Notes: generated by a model not told the origin, from the letters alone. A stretch of 64,000 nt of DNA from Planomonospora sp. ID82291 (GCF_015711645.1 NZ_JABTEX010000001.1:806001-870000); one strand, 5' to 3'. Shown: positions 9,500 through 18,249, numbered from the stretch's first letter. Made by a program: numbers and translations.

Positions 9500-10212
9500 C
9501 CGGCAGACCGGCCATGCCGTACATCCTGATGTACCACTCGGTGGACAGGCGCGACAGCGACCCGCTGCTCGTCACCGTCTCCCCGCGGCGGTTCGCCGGC
9601 CAGATGGACTGGCTCCGGCGGCGCGGCCTGCGCGGGGTCGCGGTGCGGGAGCTGCTGATCGCCGAGGCGTCCGGCCAGGCCGGCCGGATGGTCGGGCTCA
9701 CCTTCGACGACGGGTACGCCGACTTCGCCGCCGAGGCGGTCCCCGTCCTGCTGCGGCACGGCTTCACCGCGACCGTGTTCGCGGTCGCCGGGCTGCTCGG
9801 CGGGCACAACGCGTGGGACCGGGAAGGTCCGCGCAAGGCGCTGATGACGGCGGCGGACCTGCGCCGGGTGGCCGGCGCGGGCATGGAGGTCGCCTCGCAC
9901 TCCGTCCACCACGTGTCCCTGACCGACGCCTCCGACGCCGAACTGGAGATGGAGCTCAAGGAGAGCCGGGCGGTCCTGGAGGAGGTGCTCGACCGCGAGA
10001 TCGCCGGGTTCGCCTACCCGTACGGCCACGCGGGCGTCCGGGAGGTGGACGCGGTCCGCTCGGCCGGCTACTCCTACGCCTGCGCCGTCCGGCCGTCCGA
10101 GTTCAGCGGGCGGCACGCGCTCGCGCGGACCTACGCCGGCGACCGCGACGGGCCGCTGCGGCTGCGCGCCAAGCGGCTCCGCCACGGCCTGCGCTGGGGG
10201 TGGAACCGATGA
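9496..10212 (+). CDS. Polysaccharide deacetylase (NodB/CE4 family)
   Basis: Metal-dependent deacetylase that removes N- or O-acetyl groups from a polysaccharide. Within 238 residues the CE4 motifs are visible: YHSV (~residues 11-14), the Asp-Asp metal/base motif TFDDGYADFA (~72-81), the SHSVHH metal-histidine motif (~134-139) and the FAYPYGHAG motif (~174-182). No signal peptide or membrane anchor is evident. It therefore either acts inside the cell on precursors or uses a start I have not recognised. GTG 9496 overlaps the flippase stop as GTGA; ATG 9514 is an alternative. It lies within the operon, so the polymer probably contains N-acetylated sugar that is partly deacetylated. Confidence 0.85.
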   Translation: MTGRPAMPYILMYHSVDRRDSDPLLVTVSPRRFAGQMDWLRRRGLRGVAVRELLIAEASGQAGRMVGLTFDDGYADFAAEAVPVLLRHGFTATVFAVAGLLGGHNAWDREGPRKALMTAADLRRVAGAGMEVASHSVHHVSLTDASDAELEMELKESRAVLEEVLDREIAGFAYPYGHAGVREVDAVRSAGYSYACAVRPSEFSGRHALARTYAGDRDGPLRLRAKRLRHGLRWGWNR

Positions 10213-11447
10213 GCGGACGGCAGCGGACGAGGGTCCTGCACGTCATCACCGGCCTGGCCACCGGAGGAGCCGAGCAGCAGCTGCGGACCCTGCTGCCGCA
10301 CCTGGACGCCGAGTGCGAGGTCGTCGCGCTGACCAACCCCGGGGCGGTCGCCGAGGCCATCGCCGCCACCGGCGTGCCCGTGCACTGCCTGGGCATGCGG
10401 GGCAACCGCGACCTGCGCGCCGTACGGCGGCTGGCCCGGCTGATGCGCGCCGGGCGCTACGACGTGGTGCACACCCACCTGTACCGGGCCTGCGTCTACG
10501 GGCGGCTGGCGGCGCGCCTGGCGGACGTGCCCGCGATCGTCTCGACCGAGCACTCCCTGGGAGAGGAGCGGGTCGAGGGGCGCCGCGCGACCCGGGGGGT
10601 CCGCGCGCTGTACCGGATCAGCGAGGCGCTGGGCGACGTGACCGTCGCCGTCTCCGAGACCGTCGCCGACCGGCTCGCCCGGTGGGGCGTGCCGCGCTCC
10701 CGGATCGAGGTGATCCCCAACGGGATCGACGGCCAGGCCTTCCACTACGACCCCTACCTCCGGCACGAGGCGCGGGCCCGCCTGGGCATCCCGCCGGACG
10801 CGCACGTCGTGGGCGGCGTGGGGCGGCTGGAACCCGGCAAGCGCTTCGACGTCCTGCTGGAGGCCGTGGCGGGCCTGGACGACGGCGTCCTGCTGCTGGT
10901 CGGCGAGGGGCCCGCCCGCGGCGCGCTCACCGAGCGCGCCCACGCGCTCGGGATCGGGGAGCGGGTGGTGTTCACCGGCGAGTCGACCGAGGTGCCCGCG
11001 CTGCTGTCGGCCATGGACGTGCTCGCCGCCCCGTCGGTGGAGGAGACGTTCGGGCTGGCCGCCGTCGAGGGCCTGGCGGCGGGGCTGCCCGTCCTCTACT
11101 CCGTCTGCCCCGCCCTGGAGGAGCTGCCGCCGGACGCCGCCCCCGGGGCGCGGCGCGTGCCCCCCGACCCCCGCCGCCTGCGCGCCAGGCTGCGCACGCT
11201 GGCCGCCGCCGGACCGGTACGGCTGCCGCCGCCGCGCGCCGTCTCCCACTACGACATCCGGCGGCACGCCGCCCGGACCGAGGCGCTGTACGAGCGCCTC
11301 CTCGAAGACGTCTCCCACTACGGCGCCCGGCGGCACGCCGCCCGGACCGAGGCGCTGTACGAGCGCCTCCTGGAGGACGTCCCCTCCGCCGTGCCGGTCG
11401 GAGCGCTTCCCGCCGCGCTGCACGACGCCCCGAAGGAGTACCGATGA
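10209..11447 (+). CDS. Glycosyltransferase family 4
   Basis: Cytoplasmic GT-B fold retaining glycosyltransferase that adds one sugar to the lipid-linked repeat unit. The N-terminal glycine-rich acceptor loop is TGLATGGAEQQL (~residues 14-25). The donor domain has VIPNGID, GVGRLEPGKRFDVLLEA and the E-x7-E type motif in SVEETFGLAAVEGLAAGLPV (~277-296). The donor sugar cannot be told from sequence. ATGA overlaps link it to both neighbours. The C-terminus carries a tandem 23-residue duplication encoded at 11241-11378, absent from ordinary members, so the tail is one helix-sized unit longer than needed. Confidence 0.9.
   Translation: MSGRQRTRVLHVITGLATGGAEQQLRTLLPHLDAECEVVALTNPGAVAEAIAATGVPVHCLGMRGNRDLRAVRRLARLMRAGRYDVVHTHLYRACVYGRLAARLADVPAIVSTEHSLGEERVEGRRATRGVRALYRISEALGDVTVAVSETVADRLARWGVPRSRIEVIPNGIDGQAFHYDPYLRHEARARLGIPPDAHVVGGVGRLEPGKRFDVLLEAVAGLDDGVLLLVGEGPARGALTERAHALGIGERVVFTGESTEVPALLSAMDVLAAPSVEETFGLAAVEGLAAGLPVLYSVCPALEELPPDAAPGARRVPPDPRRLRARLRTLAAAGPVRLPPPRAVSHYDIRRHAARTEALYERLLEDVSHYGARRHAARTEALYERLLEDVPSAVPVGALPAALHDAPKEYR
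11241..11378. repeat. 69-bp in-frame tandem duplication in a glycosyltransferase gene
   Basis: Two copies of a 69-bp unit begin at 11241 and 11310. They differ at only a few bases: one copy reads VSHYDIRRHAARTEALYERL, the other VSHYGARRHAARTEALYERL. The near identity, including synonymous positions, indicates a recent duplication. It falls in the C-terminal helix of the protein. Confidence 0.85.
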
Positions 11448-12244
11448 GGGACCCGGCGCCGGCCCGGACCGGCCCGCTGCGACGCTGGTGGCCGCTGGGG
11501 GCGGCCGTGCTCGTGGGAACCGTGGCGGGCCTGGCCTTCTCCCTGGTCAGGGAGCCCGTCTACACCGCCGACGCGTACGTGGTCGCCGTCCCCGCCGACC
11601 GGAGCGACACCGCCCAGGCGGTGAACTTCGCACAGACCTACGCCCGCGTCGCCACCCAGCCGGAGATCCTCGCCCTCGCCCTGGACGGCGCCTCCCCGGA
11701 GGCCGCCGTCGCCGAGACCGGCCTCCTCCCGCGGGGGACCGCCCCGGGCACCGGCGTCCCGGTGGACTCCGGCGCCCTGGACGGCGCTCCGGGCGGCGCT
11801 CCGGGCGGCGCCGCGTTCCCGGAGTCCTCCGTGGAGCGGTTGCGGCGCGCGGTGCAGGCGTCGGCCTCGCCGGACGCCCCCCTGGTCGCGCTGAGCGCCT
11901 CCGCATCCGGTCCGCACCAGGCCGCGGACCGGGCCAACGCCGTGGCGACCGCCCTGATCTCCTACGCGAACTACCAGGCGGTCAACACCCGTGTCCGCCT
12001 GGTGCGCTTCACCAAGGCCCTTCCGCCCGCCTCGCCCGCCTCGCCGCCGCCCGCGGTCGGCGCCGCGCTCGGCGCGACCGGCGGTGTCCTGGTCGGCGCG
12101 CTCGTCTGCCTCACCCTCCCCGTCCGGCTCCCCGCCGCGTGCGACCGGCCCCGTACGGTCCCGGTCCGGCCCGTCACCCGGAAGGTGACCGTCCGGGTGC
12201 GGCCGGCCGAACGCGAGGCGGTCCCGGGGGAGGTCCGGGCATGA
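11444..12244 (+). CDS. Wzz-like polysaccharide chain-length/co-polymerase membrane protein
   Basis: A 266-residue protein with a transmembrane helix near the N-terminus (PLGAAVLVGTVAGLAFSLV, ~residues 13-31) and another near the C-terminus (VGAALGATGGVLVGALVCL, ~208-226). An extracytoplasmic region lies between them, containing the FAQTYARVATQPEIL stretch. This is the topology of Wzz/YveK-type chain-length determinants. No tyrosine-kinase domain or Tyr-rich tail is fused, and no separate kinase was seen in the window. It overlaps both neighbours by ATGA. Gly/Ala/Pro repeats around 11760-11815 lengthen the extracellular loop. The call rests on topology and context. Confidence 0.72.
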   Translation: MRDPAPARTGPLRRWWPLGAAVLVGTVAGLAFSLVREPVYTADAYVVAVPADRSDTAQAVNFAQTYARVATQPEILALALDGASPEAAVAETGLLPRGTAPGTGVPVDSGALDGAPGGAPGGAAFPESSVERLRRAVQASASPDAPLVALSASASGPHQAADRANAVATALISYANYQAVNTRVRLVRFTKALPPASPASPPPAVGAALGATGGVLVGALVCLTLPVRLPAACDRPRTVPVRPVTRKVTVRVRPAEREAVPGEVRA

Positions 12245-13620
12245 CCGCCTCCCGACCGGGCCGGCCCGCGGCGCTGGCCCCCTCCGTGCTCCACGTCAGC
12301 CAGCCCGTGGACGGCGGCGTGGCGGGCTACGTCGCCGCCCTCGCCGCCGACCAGGCGCGGCGGGGCTGGAACGTGGCCGTCGCCTGCCCGGGTTCCGGCC
12401 GCCTGCCGGACGAGCTGGCCGCGCTCGGCGTGCAGTGGCTGCGCTGGGAGGCGTCCCGGGCGCCGGGGGCCGGTGTCCCCGGCGAGGCGCGGCGGCTCCG
12501 CCGGCTGATCGACGGGTTCGCCCCGTACGCCGTCCACCTGCACTCCGCCAAGGCCGGGCTGACCGGTCGCGCCGTGGTCCGCGGCCGGATCCCCACGCTG
12601 TTCCAGCCGCACGGCTGGTCGTGGCTGGCCGCCCGGGGCGCCGCGGCACGGGCGGCCCTGGCCTGGGAGCGGGCCGCCGCCCGCTGGGCGGGCCTGCTGG
12701 TGTGCGTGGGCGAGGGCGAGGCCGCGCTCGCCCGGGAGCGGGGCCTGCGGGGGAACTTCACCGTGGTCCGCAACGGGATCGACCTCGACCGCTTCCGTCC
12801 GGCCGGCCCCGGGGGCCGGACCGCGGCCCGGCGGCTGCTCGGCCTGCCCGAGCACGCGCCGCTGGCGGTCTGCGTCGGCCGGGTCACCCGCCAGAAGGGC
12901 CAGGACCTCCTGGTCGGCGCGTGGGAGCGGGTCACCCGGCTCTGCCCCGGCGCCCTCCTGGCGGTCGTCGGCGACGGCGACCTGCGGTCCGCGCTGCGGC
13001 CGGCGGCCGGGCCCGGCGTGCTGTTCCCCGGTGCCGTGGCCGACGTCCGCCCCTGGTACGCCGCGGCCGACGTGGTCGTCCTCCCCTCCCGCTGGGAGGG
13101 TCTGCCGCTGACCGCGCTGGAGGCGCTCGCCAGCGGCCGTCCGCTGGTCGCCGCCGGCGTCCCCGGCCTGTCCGAGGTGGTCACCCCCCGTGTCGGCGCC
13201 CTCGTCCCGCCCGGGGACGCCGGGGCCCTGGTCGAGGCGGTCGCCCTGCGGCTCCGCCACCCCGTGCTCGCCCACCAGGAGGGGGAGGCCGCCGTCTCCC
13301 GCGCCGCGGATTTCGGCGTCCGGCCCGTGCTGGACCGGTTGGCGGCGCTGACCTGGCGCGTCATCCGCGACGTCCGGGCGGATCCGGCCGGGAGCGCCGC
13401 CGGGGCTCCGGCGGGGGGCCTCCCGGCCTCCCGCTGGGACGAGGGCGCCGACGCCGACACCGACGGCGGAGGCGGGGACGGGGACGGAGGCGGGGACGGG
13501 GACAAGGGCGGAGACGACCGCGGAGACGGCGGGCGTCAGGGGGGTGCGGGAACCGCCGGGGCCGCGTTCCCCCCGTCCGGCCGGGGGCCGGTCGCGCCCA
13601 TCGACGCGCGGAAGACCTGA
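12241..13620 (+). CDS. Glycosyltransferase family 4 with acidic Gly/Asp-rich tail
   Basis: Second GT-B glycosyltransferase of the operon. It shows an N-terminal acceptor loop (QPVDGGVAGYVAALAADQ, ~residues 19-36), VVRNGIDLDRFRP and CVGRVTRQKGQDLLV in the donor domain, and PSRWEGLPLTALEALASGRP (~282-301) containing the conserved E-x7-E element. After the catalytic domain (ending ~residue 375) a tail of about 80 residues follows, rich in Gly and Asp and probably disordered. The last 85 bases overlap, tail to tail, the convergent GH26-type gene. ATGA overlap with the Wzz-like gene. Confidence 0.88.
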   Translation: MTASRPGRPAALAPSVLHVSQPVDGGVAGYVAALAADQARRGWNVAVACPGSGRLPDELAALGVQWLRWEASRAPGAGVPGEARRLRRLIDGFAPYAVHLHSAKAGLTGRAVVRGRIPTLFQPHGWSWLAARGAAARAALAWERAAARWAGLLVCVGEGEAALARERGLRGNFTVVRNGIDLDRFRPAGPGGRTAARRLLGLPEHAPLAVCVGRVTRQKGQDLLVGAWERVTRLCPGALLAVVGDGDLRSALRPAAGPGVLFPGAVADVRPWYAAADVVVLPSRWEGLPLTALEALASGRPLVAAGVPGLSEVVTPRVGALVPPGDAGALVEAVALRLRHPVLAHQEGEAAVSRAADFGVRPVLDRLAALTWRVIRDVRADPAGSAAGAPAGGLPASRWDEGADADTDGGGGDGDGGGDGDKGGDDRGDGGRQGGAGTAGAAFPPSGRGPVAPIDARKT

Positions 13621-14570
13621 GCCGAGCGGGGGTTGTCCCGGCACTGCCAGACCCCGTGCGGGCAGTAGTCGGAGATCGAGTGGTAGGCCACGTCGTGGGT
13701 GCGGATCCACTCCAGCATCCCCCGCACGTACGCGGGGCGGTCGCCCCGGCGGAACAGCCCCCACTCCGGGAACGAGATCGGCTTGCCGCGCGCCGCCGCG
13801 AACCGCGCGTGGTGGCGCATGCCGTACGGCTGGTCGAGGTAGTCGTCGAAGGTCCCGCCGGGGGGCTGGTCGTAGCTGTCCATGCCGATGACGTCGACCA
13901 CGTCGTCACCGGGGTAGCACACCGTCCACGCGATGGCGTCCCGGCCCCGGCTGGGCGCGAAGTCGAACCGGAGGCCCTGGCCCGGCACCGCCCGCATCAC
14001 CGTGACGATCCGCCGCCAGTAGGCCTTCCAGGCGGCGGGGTCGGGTGCGCAGCGGCTGGAGTAGGTCGTCCCGTTCATCTCCCAGCCCAGCACGACGATC
14101 GTGTCGGCCGCCCCCGCCGCGACCAGCCGGGTCGCCAGCCGCCGGAAGACGGGGTCGAAGGCCCCCTTCGCACCCGCCCGCAGGAGCCGGGCGACCTCGG
14201 CGTCGGGCAGCCGCCCCTCGTTGGGCGCGACCATGGGGACGTTGACCGCCAGCAGACGCCCCGGGGCGGCGGCGCGCCAGCGGGTCCAGGGGCCCAGGAT
14301 GAAGTCCGGCCCCCGCAGGGCGGTCCAGTTCTCCCCCGGCAGGTACGTCCGGCCGACGGTCGCCCGCCGGCCGCCGAGCCAGGCCTCGAACCGCGGCAGC
14401 CGCTCGGTGCCGCGCGCGTCGGAGGCGAGGAACACCCCGAACGGGACCGCCGCCGCGGGCCGTACGGTCCATCCGCCGCCGACGCCGTCGGCGCTTCCGG
14501 CCGGGGGCCTCCCCTGCGGCGGTCCGGAGATCGCGAGCACGGTGAGCACCCCGCAGCCGAGCGCCTTCAC
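13536..14570 (-). CDS. Glycoside hydrolase, GH26 (endo-mannanase-like)
   Basis: Probable polysaccharide-cleaving enzyme of clan GH-A. The acid/base motif VLGWEMNGTTY and the nucleophile-type motif ISFPEWG are both present and spaced about 100 residues apart, as in GH26. The WKAYWRRIVTVMR helix between them is also typical. GH26 enzymes act mostly on beta-mannans; the natural substrate here is more likely the polymer made by the neighbouring operon. I choose GTG 14570 (344 residues), which has GGAG upstream and opens with a short hydrophobic export-type segment. An upstream ATG at 14741 would run through AT-richer promoter-like DNA. Convergent with, and overlapping, the preceding glycosyltransferase by 85 bases. 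Confidence 0.75.
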   Translation of the reverse strand: MKALGCGVLTVLAISGPPQGRPPAGSADGVGGGWTVRPAAAVPFGVFLASDARGTERLPRFEAWLGGRRATVGRTYLPGENWTALRGPDFILGPWTRWRAAAPGRLLAVNVPMVAPNEGRLPDAEVARLLRAGAKGAFDPVFRRLATRLVAAGAADTIVVLGWEMNGTTYSSRCAPDPAAWKAYWRRIVTVMRAVPGQGLRFDFAPSRGRDAIAWTVCYPGDDVVDVIGMDSYDQPPGGTFDDYLDQPYGMRHHARFAAARGKPISFPEWGLFRRGDRPAYVRGMLEWIRTHDVAYHSISDYCPHGVWQCRDNPRSAQVFRASMGATGPRPDGGNAAPAVPAPP

Positions 14571-14726
14571 CCGCCGGACGCTCCGCCGCCGGCCGGCGGG
14601 GACTCCGCACGGCCCCGCCGAGCGGATGCGCGCACCGTCCGGATTTTTCCGTGAAAGCCGCGCTCGAACCCGTTTTCCACAGGGATCGGATATTGGTCCC
14701 GCATAACGAGGAAACGCCCTCCGCGA

Positions 14727-14757
14727 TTCACCGGTGTCCACGGGAAGCTTATATAGT
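14727..14757 (+). promoter_or_regulatory. Possible promoter for the ATP-grasp/oxidoreductase pair
   Basis: TTCACC (14727-14732) and TATAGT (14752-14757) are separated by 19 bases in a locally AT-rich stretch, about 40 bases upstream of the ATP-grasp start. The -10 is good and the -35 weak. Confidence 0.3.
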
Positions 14758-14795
14758 GAGCGGCGGGCGTCGACGGCCCGAATTAATCAATTCTT

Positions 14796-16103
14796 ATGGC
14801 GGGCGTATTCATGAGCGCGATCGAGCCGGTGGAGAGCGGCCTGCCGCGCGTCGACCGGCCGGACCACCCGATCCGGCTGGACCCGGCCGCCCCGGCCCTG
14901 GTGATCCGGCTGGACGACAACGTCCTGCACCACGGCACGCTGGCGGCCGTCCGCTCCCTGGGCCGCGCCGGGGTGGAGGTGCACGCGGTCCTCGAGGGAC
15001 GGCACGCGCCGGCCTCCCGCTCGCGCCACCTGGCCCGGACGCACGTCTGGCCGGCCGGGCCGAGGACCCCGGAGGCGCTGACCCGCGCGCTGGAGGCGAT
15101 CGCCGGGACCATCGGCCGCCGCGCGGTCCTCATCCCGATGGACGACGCGGGCGCCGTCTTCGCCGCCGAGCACGCCGCCGCCCTCGCCCCCTTCTTCCTG
15201 CTGCCCGGCCAGACCCCCGAACTGCCCCGGCGCCTGGCCGACAAGGCCGCCCTGGCCGCGCTCTGCGCGGGTCTGGGCGTCGCCCACCCGGAGACGCACG
15301 TGGTCGCGACCGCGGACGACGCGGCATCCGCCGTCCGCCGGCTGGGCCTGCCGCTGATGGCCAAGTGGGCCAGGCCCTGGCTGCTGCCCCCCGGTTCCGG
15401 GCTGCGCAGCACGACGCGCGTCCGCACCGCGCAGGAGGCCGCACGGCTGGCGGCGCGGACCGGCGGACCCGGCGGCGAGCTGCTCTTCCAGCGGTTCGTG
15501 CCCGGCACCGCGGGCTCCGACTGGTTCTTCCACGGCTACTTCGGCGCGGACTCCTCCTGCCTGTTCGGCGGCGCCGGCCGCAAGGAGCGGGCCTACCCGC
15601 CCCGCGCCGGCCTGACCACGCTCGGCCGGTGGCTGCCCAACCCCCGCGTCGAGACCGCGGCGCGCGCGCTCGCCTCCGGGCTGGGCTACCGGGGCGTCCT
15701 CGACCTCGACTTCCGCTACGACGCCGCCGCGGACGCCTACCACCTGCTGGACTTCAACCCCCGCCTGGGCGCGCAGTTCCGGCTGTTCACCGACGAGCGC
15801 GGCCTCGACCTCGTCCGCGTGCTCCACCTCGACCTCACCGGCACCCCCCCGCCCCCCGGCCGCCCCGCGCACGGCCGCACCTACCTGGTGGAGAACTACG
15901 ACGCGGTCCCCGCCTTCCACGACCGGCGCGCACGAGAGCTGACCTGCGCCGCCTGGCTGCGGTCGCTGCGCGGGGCCGACGAGTTCGCCTGGTTCGCCGG
16001 CGACGACCCCTTTCCTTTCCTGACCATGGCGAGACAGACAATGAAACGAGGCTTTAAGCGCCTCGCCCGCCGCCGCCGGAGCCTTCCCGCGGCACCGCGT
16101 TAG
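14796..16103 (+). CDS. ATP-grasp ligase-like protein
   Basis: Carboxylate-amine/thiol ligase fold. The N-terminal pre-ATP-grasp part includes DNVLHHGTLAAVRSLGRAG (~residues 41-59). The ATP-grasp core has the LADKAALAALCAGLGV helix, LPLMAKWARPW with the ATP-binding Lys, ELLFQRFVPG, and LDLDFRYD...LLDFNPRLGAQF with the Mg-binding acidic/Asn residues (~301-325). All elements expected for activity seem present. Similar stand-alone proteins ligate amino acids or small acids. Here it might decorate the exopolysaccharide or make a precursor, which is inference. Start at ATG 14796; ATG 14811 is also possible. The next gene, an oxidoreductase, lies 82 bases downstream on the same strand. Confidence 0.75.
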   Translation: MAGVFMSAIEPVESGLPRVDRPDHPIRLDPAAPALVIRLDDNVLHHGTLAAVRSLGRAGVEVHAVLEGRHAPASRSRHLARTHVWPAGPRTPEALTRALEAIAGTIGRRAVLIPMDDAGAVFAAEHAAALAPFFLLPGQTPELPRRLADKAALAALCAGLGVAHPETHVVATADDAASAVRRLGLPLMAKWARPWLLPPGSGLRSTTRVRTAQEAARLAARTGGPGGELLFQRFVPGTAGSDWFFHGYFGADSSCLFGGAGRKERAYPPRAGLTTLGRWLPNPRVETAARALASGLGYRGVLDLDFRYDAAADAYHLLDFNPRLGAQFRLFTDERGLDLVRVLHLDLTGTPPPPGRPAHGRTYLVENYDAVPAFHDRRARELTCAAWLRSLRGADEFAWFAGDDPFPFLTMARQTMKRGFKRLARRRRSLPAAPR

Positions 16104-16185
16104 AATTTTCGAAGCATTCGGATAACGAGGGGTCAACCGCGGGTCGATTCCTTTACGGGGGATTTCAAATGAGCAAGGAGAAAGC

Positions 16186-17442
16186 ATGCGCACGCCGGTA
16201 ATCGACGTCGCCGTCGTCGGTGCGGGTCCCTACGGGCTCTCCGTCGGCGCCCATGCCGTCGCGGCCGGGCTGGACGTGCGCGTCTACGGCCGCCCCATGG
16301 AGTCCTGGGAGCGGCACATGCCCCGGGGGATGCTGCTCAAGTCGGAGCCGGCCGCGTCGAACCTCGCCGATCCGCACCGGAGCTACGGCCTGGACGCCTA
16401 CTGCCGCCCCCGGGGCCTGTCCTGCGCCTACGGCGAGCCCGTGCCGGTGGAGACGTTCGTCGACTACGGCAGGTGGTTCCGGGCCCGGACCGTCGGGGAG
16501 GCCCTCGACCCCTCCTCCGTGACCGAGATCCGCCCCCAGGGGAGGCTCTTCGCCGTCGAGCTGTCGACCGGGGAGACGGTCATGACGCGGACGGTGGTCC
16601 TGGCGCTGGGCTTCCTGCCCTTCGCCCACCGGCCCGCCGTGCTCTCCGGGCTGCCCGCCGAGGTCTGCACGCACAGCTCCGAGCACCACGACCTGTCGGT
16701 GTTCGCGGGCCGCGACGTCACGGTGGTCGGCGCCGGGCAGTCCGCTCTGGAGACCGCGACCCTGCTGCTGGAGGCCGGAGCCCGGCCCCGGGTGGTGGCC
16801 CGGGTGAACACCCTGCGCTGGAACAACGTGCCCGAGACCCGCGCCTCGACACCGCGGCGGCTGCTGTCCCCGGTCTCCGGCCTGGGCACCGGCTGGCGCT
16901 CGTGGATCTGGTCCGAACTGCCCGGCAGCGTGCGCCACCTCCCCGCCGCCACCCGCCACCGCATCGTCCGCACCACCCTGGGACCGGCCGGGGCGTGGTG
17001 GCTGCGCAAGCGGTTCGACGGGCACGTCCCGGTGGTGCTGGGGCAGACGCTCGCGGGCGCGGTCCACGGCGACGACGTGAGCCTGACGCTCCGCGACGAG
17101 AACGGGAGCGTCCGGACCGTCCGCACCGAGCACGTGATCGCCGCCACCGGCTACCTGGTGGACGTCGAGCGGATGGACGTCCTTGACGGCAACCTCCGCT
17201 ACGCCATCCGGCGCACCGGGACCTCTCCCCTGCTGACGAAGGACTTCGAGACCTCGGTCAGCGGCCTGTTCGCCGTGGGGCTGGCCGCGGCCGGCACCTT
17301 CGGCCCGGTGATGAGGTTCGTGCACGGCACGCACTTCGCGGCCCGCCGGGTCACCCGCGGCCTGGTCGCCGCCGTGCGGGCGCGCTCGATGCTCTCCGGG
17401 CTCTCCGCCCAGCCGGTCCGGCCCCGCGAGTACATCGGCTGA
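16186..17442 (+). CDS. FAD-dependent oxidoreductase (flavin monooxygenase/lysine hydroxylase-like)
   Basis: Two-dinucleotide-binding flavoprotein of 418 residues. The FAD Rossmann motif VAVVGAGPYGLSVGAHA is at ~residues 8-24, the NAD(P) Rossmann motif VTVVGAGQSALETATLLLEA at ~177-196, and a conserved VIAATGY motif at ~316-322. This arrangement fits class B monooxygenases and N-hydroxylating enzymes. The substrate is unknown. An AGGAG site sits 7 bases ahead of the ATG. Pairing with the ATP-grasp gene suggests the two modify the same metabolite or polymer. A strong bidirectional hairpin follows. Confidence 0.8.
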   Translation: MRTPVIDVAVVGAGPYGLSVGAHAVAAGLDVRVYGRPMESWERHMPRGMLLKSEPAASNLADPHRSYGLDAYCRPRGLSCAYGEPVPVETFVDYGRWFRARTVGEALDPSSVTEIRPQGRLFAVELSTGETVMTRTVVLALGFLPFAHRPAVLSGLPAEVCTHSSEHHDLSVFAGRDVTVVGAGQSALETATLLLEAGARPRVVARVNTLRWNNVPETRASTPRRLLSPVSGLGTGWRSWIWSELPGSVRHLPAATRHRIVRTTLGPAGAWWLRKRFDGHVPVVLGQTLAGAVHGDDVSLTLRDENGSVRTVRTEHVIAATGYLVDVERMDVLDGNLRYAIRRTGTSPLLTKDFETSVSGLFAVGLAAAGTFGPVMRFVHGTHFAARRVTRGLVAAVRARSMLSGLSAQPVRPREYIG

Positions 17443-17448
17443 GGCCCC

Positions 17449-17474
17449 GCGCCGGTCCCGTACGGGGCCGGCGC
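17449..17474. terminator. Bidirectional hairpin terminator
   Basis: A 26-base near-perfect palindrome with arms GCGCCGGTCCCGT and ACGGGGCCGGCGC (one G-T wobble). It lies just after the oxidoreductase stop, between convergent genes. No T-tract is present, as is usual in actinobacteria. Confidence 0.6.
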
Positions 17475-17536
17475 ACCCGTACGGCCCCGCACGGGACCGC
17501 CGACCCCGTACGGCCCCGCGCACCCGCACCGGCCCG

Positions 17537-18160
17537 CTAGTAGGCGACGGTGACGCGGCGGCCGAGGGCCTGGGGGGTCTCCAGTTCGTCCACCAGGGCC
17601 ACGGCGTAGTCCTCGGCGCTGATGAAGCTCCTGCCGTCGGCGTCGGCGAGCACCTGGTCGCCGCCCCGGCGGTAGGAGCCCGTGCGCTCGCCCGGCGTGA
17701 TCTCGACCGCGGGCGAGACGTAAGTCCAGTCCAGGTCACCGGCCTGGGCGCGGACCAGCTCCAGCAGCTCGGCCTGGGCCAGCGCCTCGCCCTTGTAGAG
17801 GGCGGGGAACTCGGGGGTGTCGACGAGCCGGACGCCCGGAGCCGCCTCCAGGCTGCCCGCGCCCCCGACCACCACCAGACGGCGCACCCCGGCCGTGCGC
17901 AGCCCTTCCAGCACCGCGCGCCCGGCGGCGAGCAGCGGGGCCGACGGCTCCGAGCCGTCGCGCGGCGGGGCGATCGCCAGAACCACGGCGTCGTGGCCTG
18001 CGGCGAGTTCGGCGACGGCCGAGGGGTCGCCCGCGTCCGCGCTCCGGGTCCCCGCCGTGCCGCTCCGGGTCACCCCGGTGACCTCGTGCCCGCGGTCCCG
18101 GGCCTCGGCCGCGATCCGGCTCCCGACCATGCCGGTGGCGCCGATCAGCAGAATCCTCAT
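17537..18160 (-). CDS. NAD(P)-binding protein, NmrA/atypical SDR family
   Basis: A 207-residue single-domain Rossmann protein. The nucleotide-binding motif LLIGATGMVGSRIAAEA is at ~residues 4-20, with RLVVVGGAGSLE at ~93-104 and a later TYVSPAVEI strand. It belongs to the NAD(P)H-binding NmrA-like/flavin-reductase-like group, which includes redox sensors and small reductases. The classical YxxxK catalytic pair is not obvious. Start ATG with GGGAGG upstream. Divergent from an HxlR regulator with a shared palindromic operator, so it is probably its target, likely induced by electrophile or redox stress (inference from family pairings). Confidence 0.8.
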   Translation of the reverse strand: MRILLIGATGMVGSRIAAEARDRGHEVTGVTRSGTAGTRSADAGDPSAVAELAAGHDAVVLAIAPPRDGSEPSAPLLAAGRAVLEGLRTAGVRRLVVVGGAGSLEAAPGVRLVDTPEFPALYKGEALAQAELLELVRAQAGDLDWTYVSPAVEITPGERTGSYRRGGDQVLADADGRSFISAEDYAVALVDELETPQALGRRVTVAY

Positions 18161-18196
18161 GACACAACCTCCCGTGGAGTCATCGTGGAGTCGACG

Positions 18197-18211
18197 GTAT
18201 CCATCGGATAC
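18197..18211. promoter_or_regulatory. Probable HxlR operator
   Basis: Perfect inverted repeat GTATCC-ATC-GGATAC in the 89-base gap between the divergent reductase-like and HxlR genes. HxlR proteins are dimeric winged-helix regulators that bind such short palindromes, usually controlling themselves and the divergent gene. Confidence 0.6.
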
Positions 18212-18249
18212 TGGTTACTTCAACGTGCCCTTGGTACCCTCTGGAAACC

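Noticed and set aside
14571-14741. Longer N-terminus of the GH26 protein from ATG 14741
   Set aside because: It runs through promoter-like, less GC-rich DNA and lacks a ribosome site; GTG 14570 has one and leads into a hydrophobic export segment.
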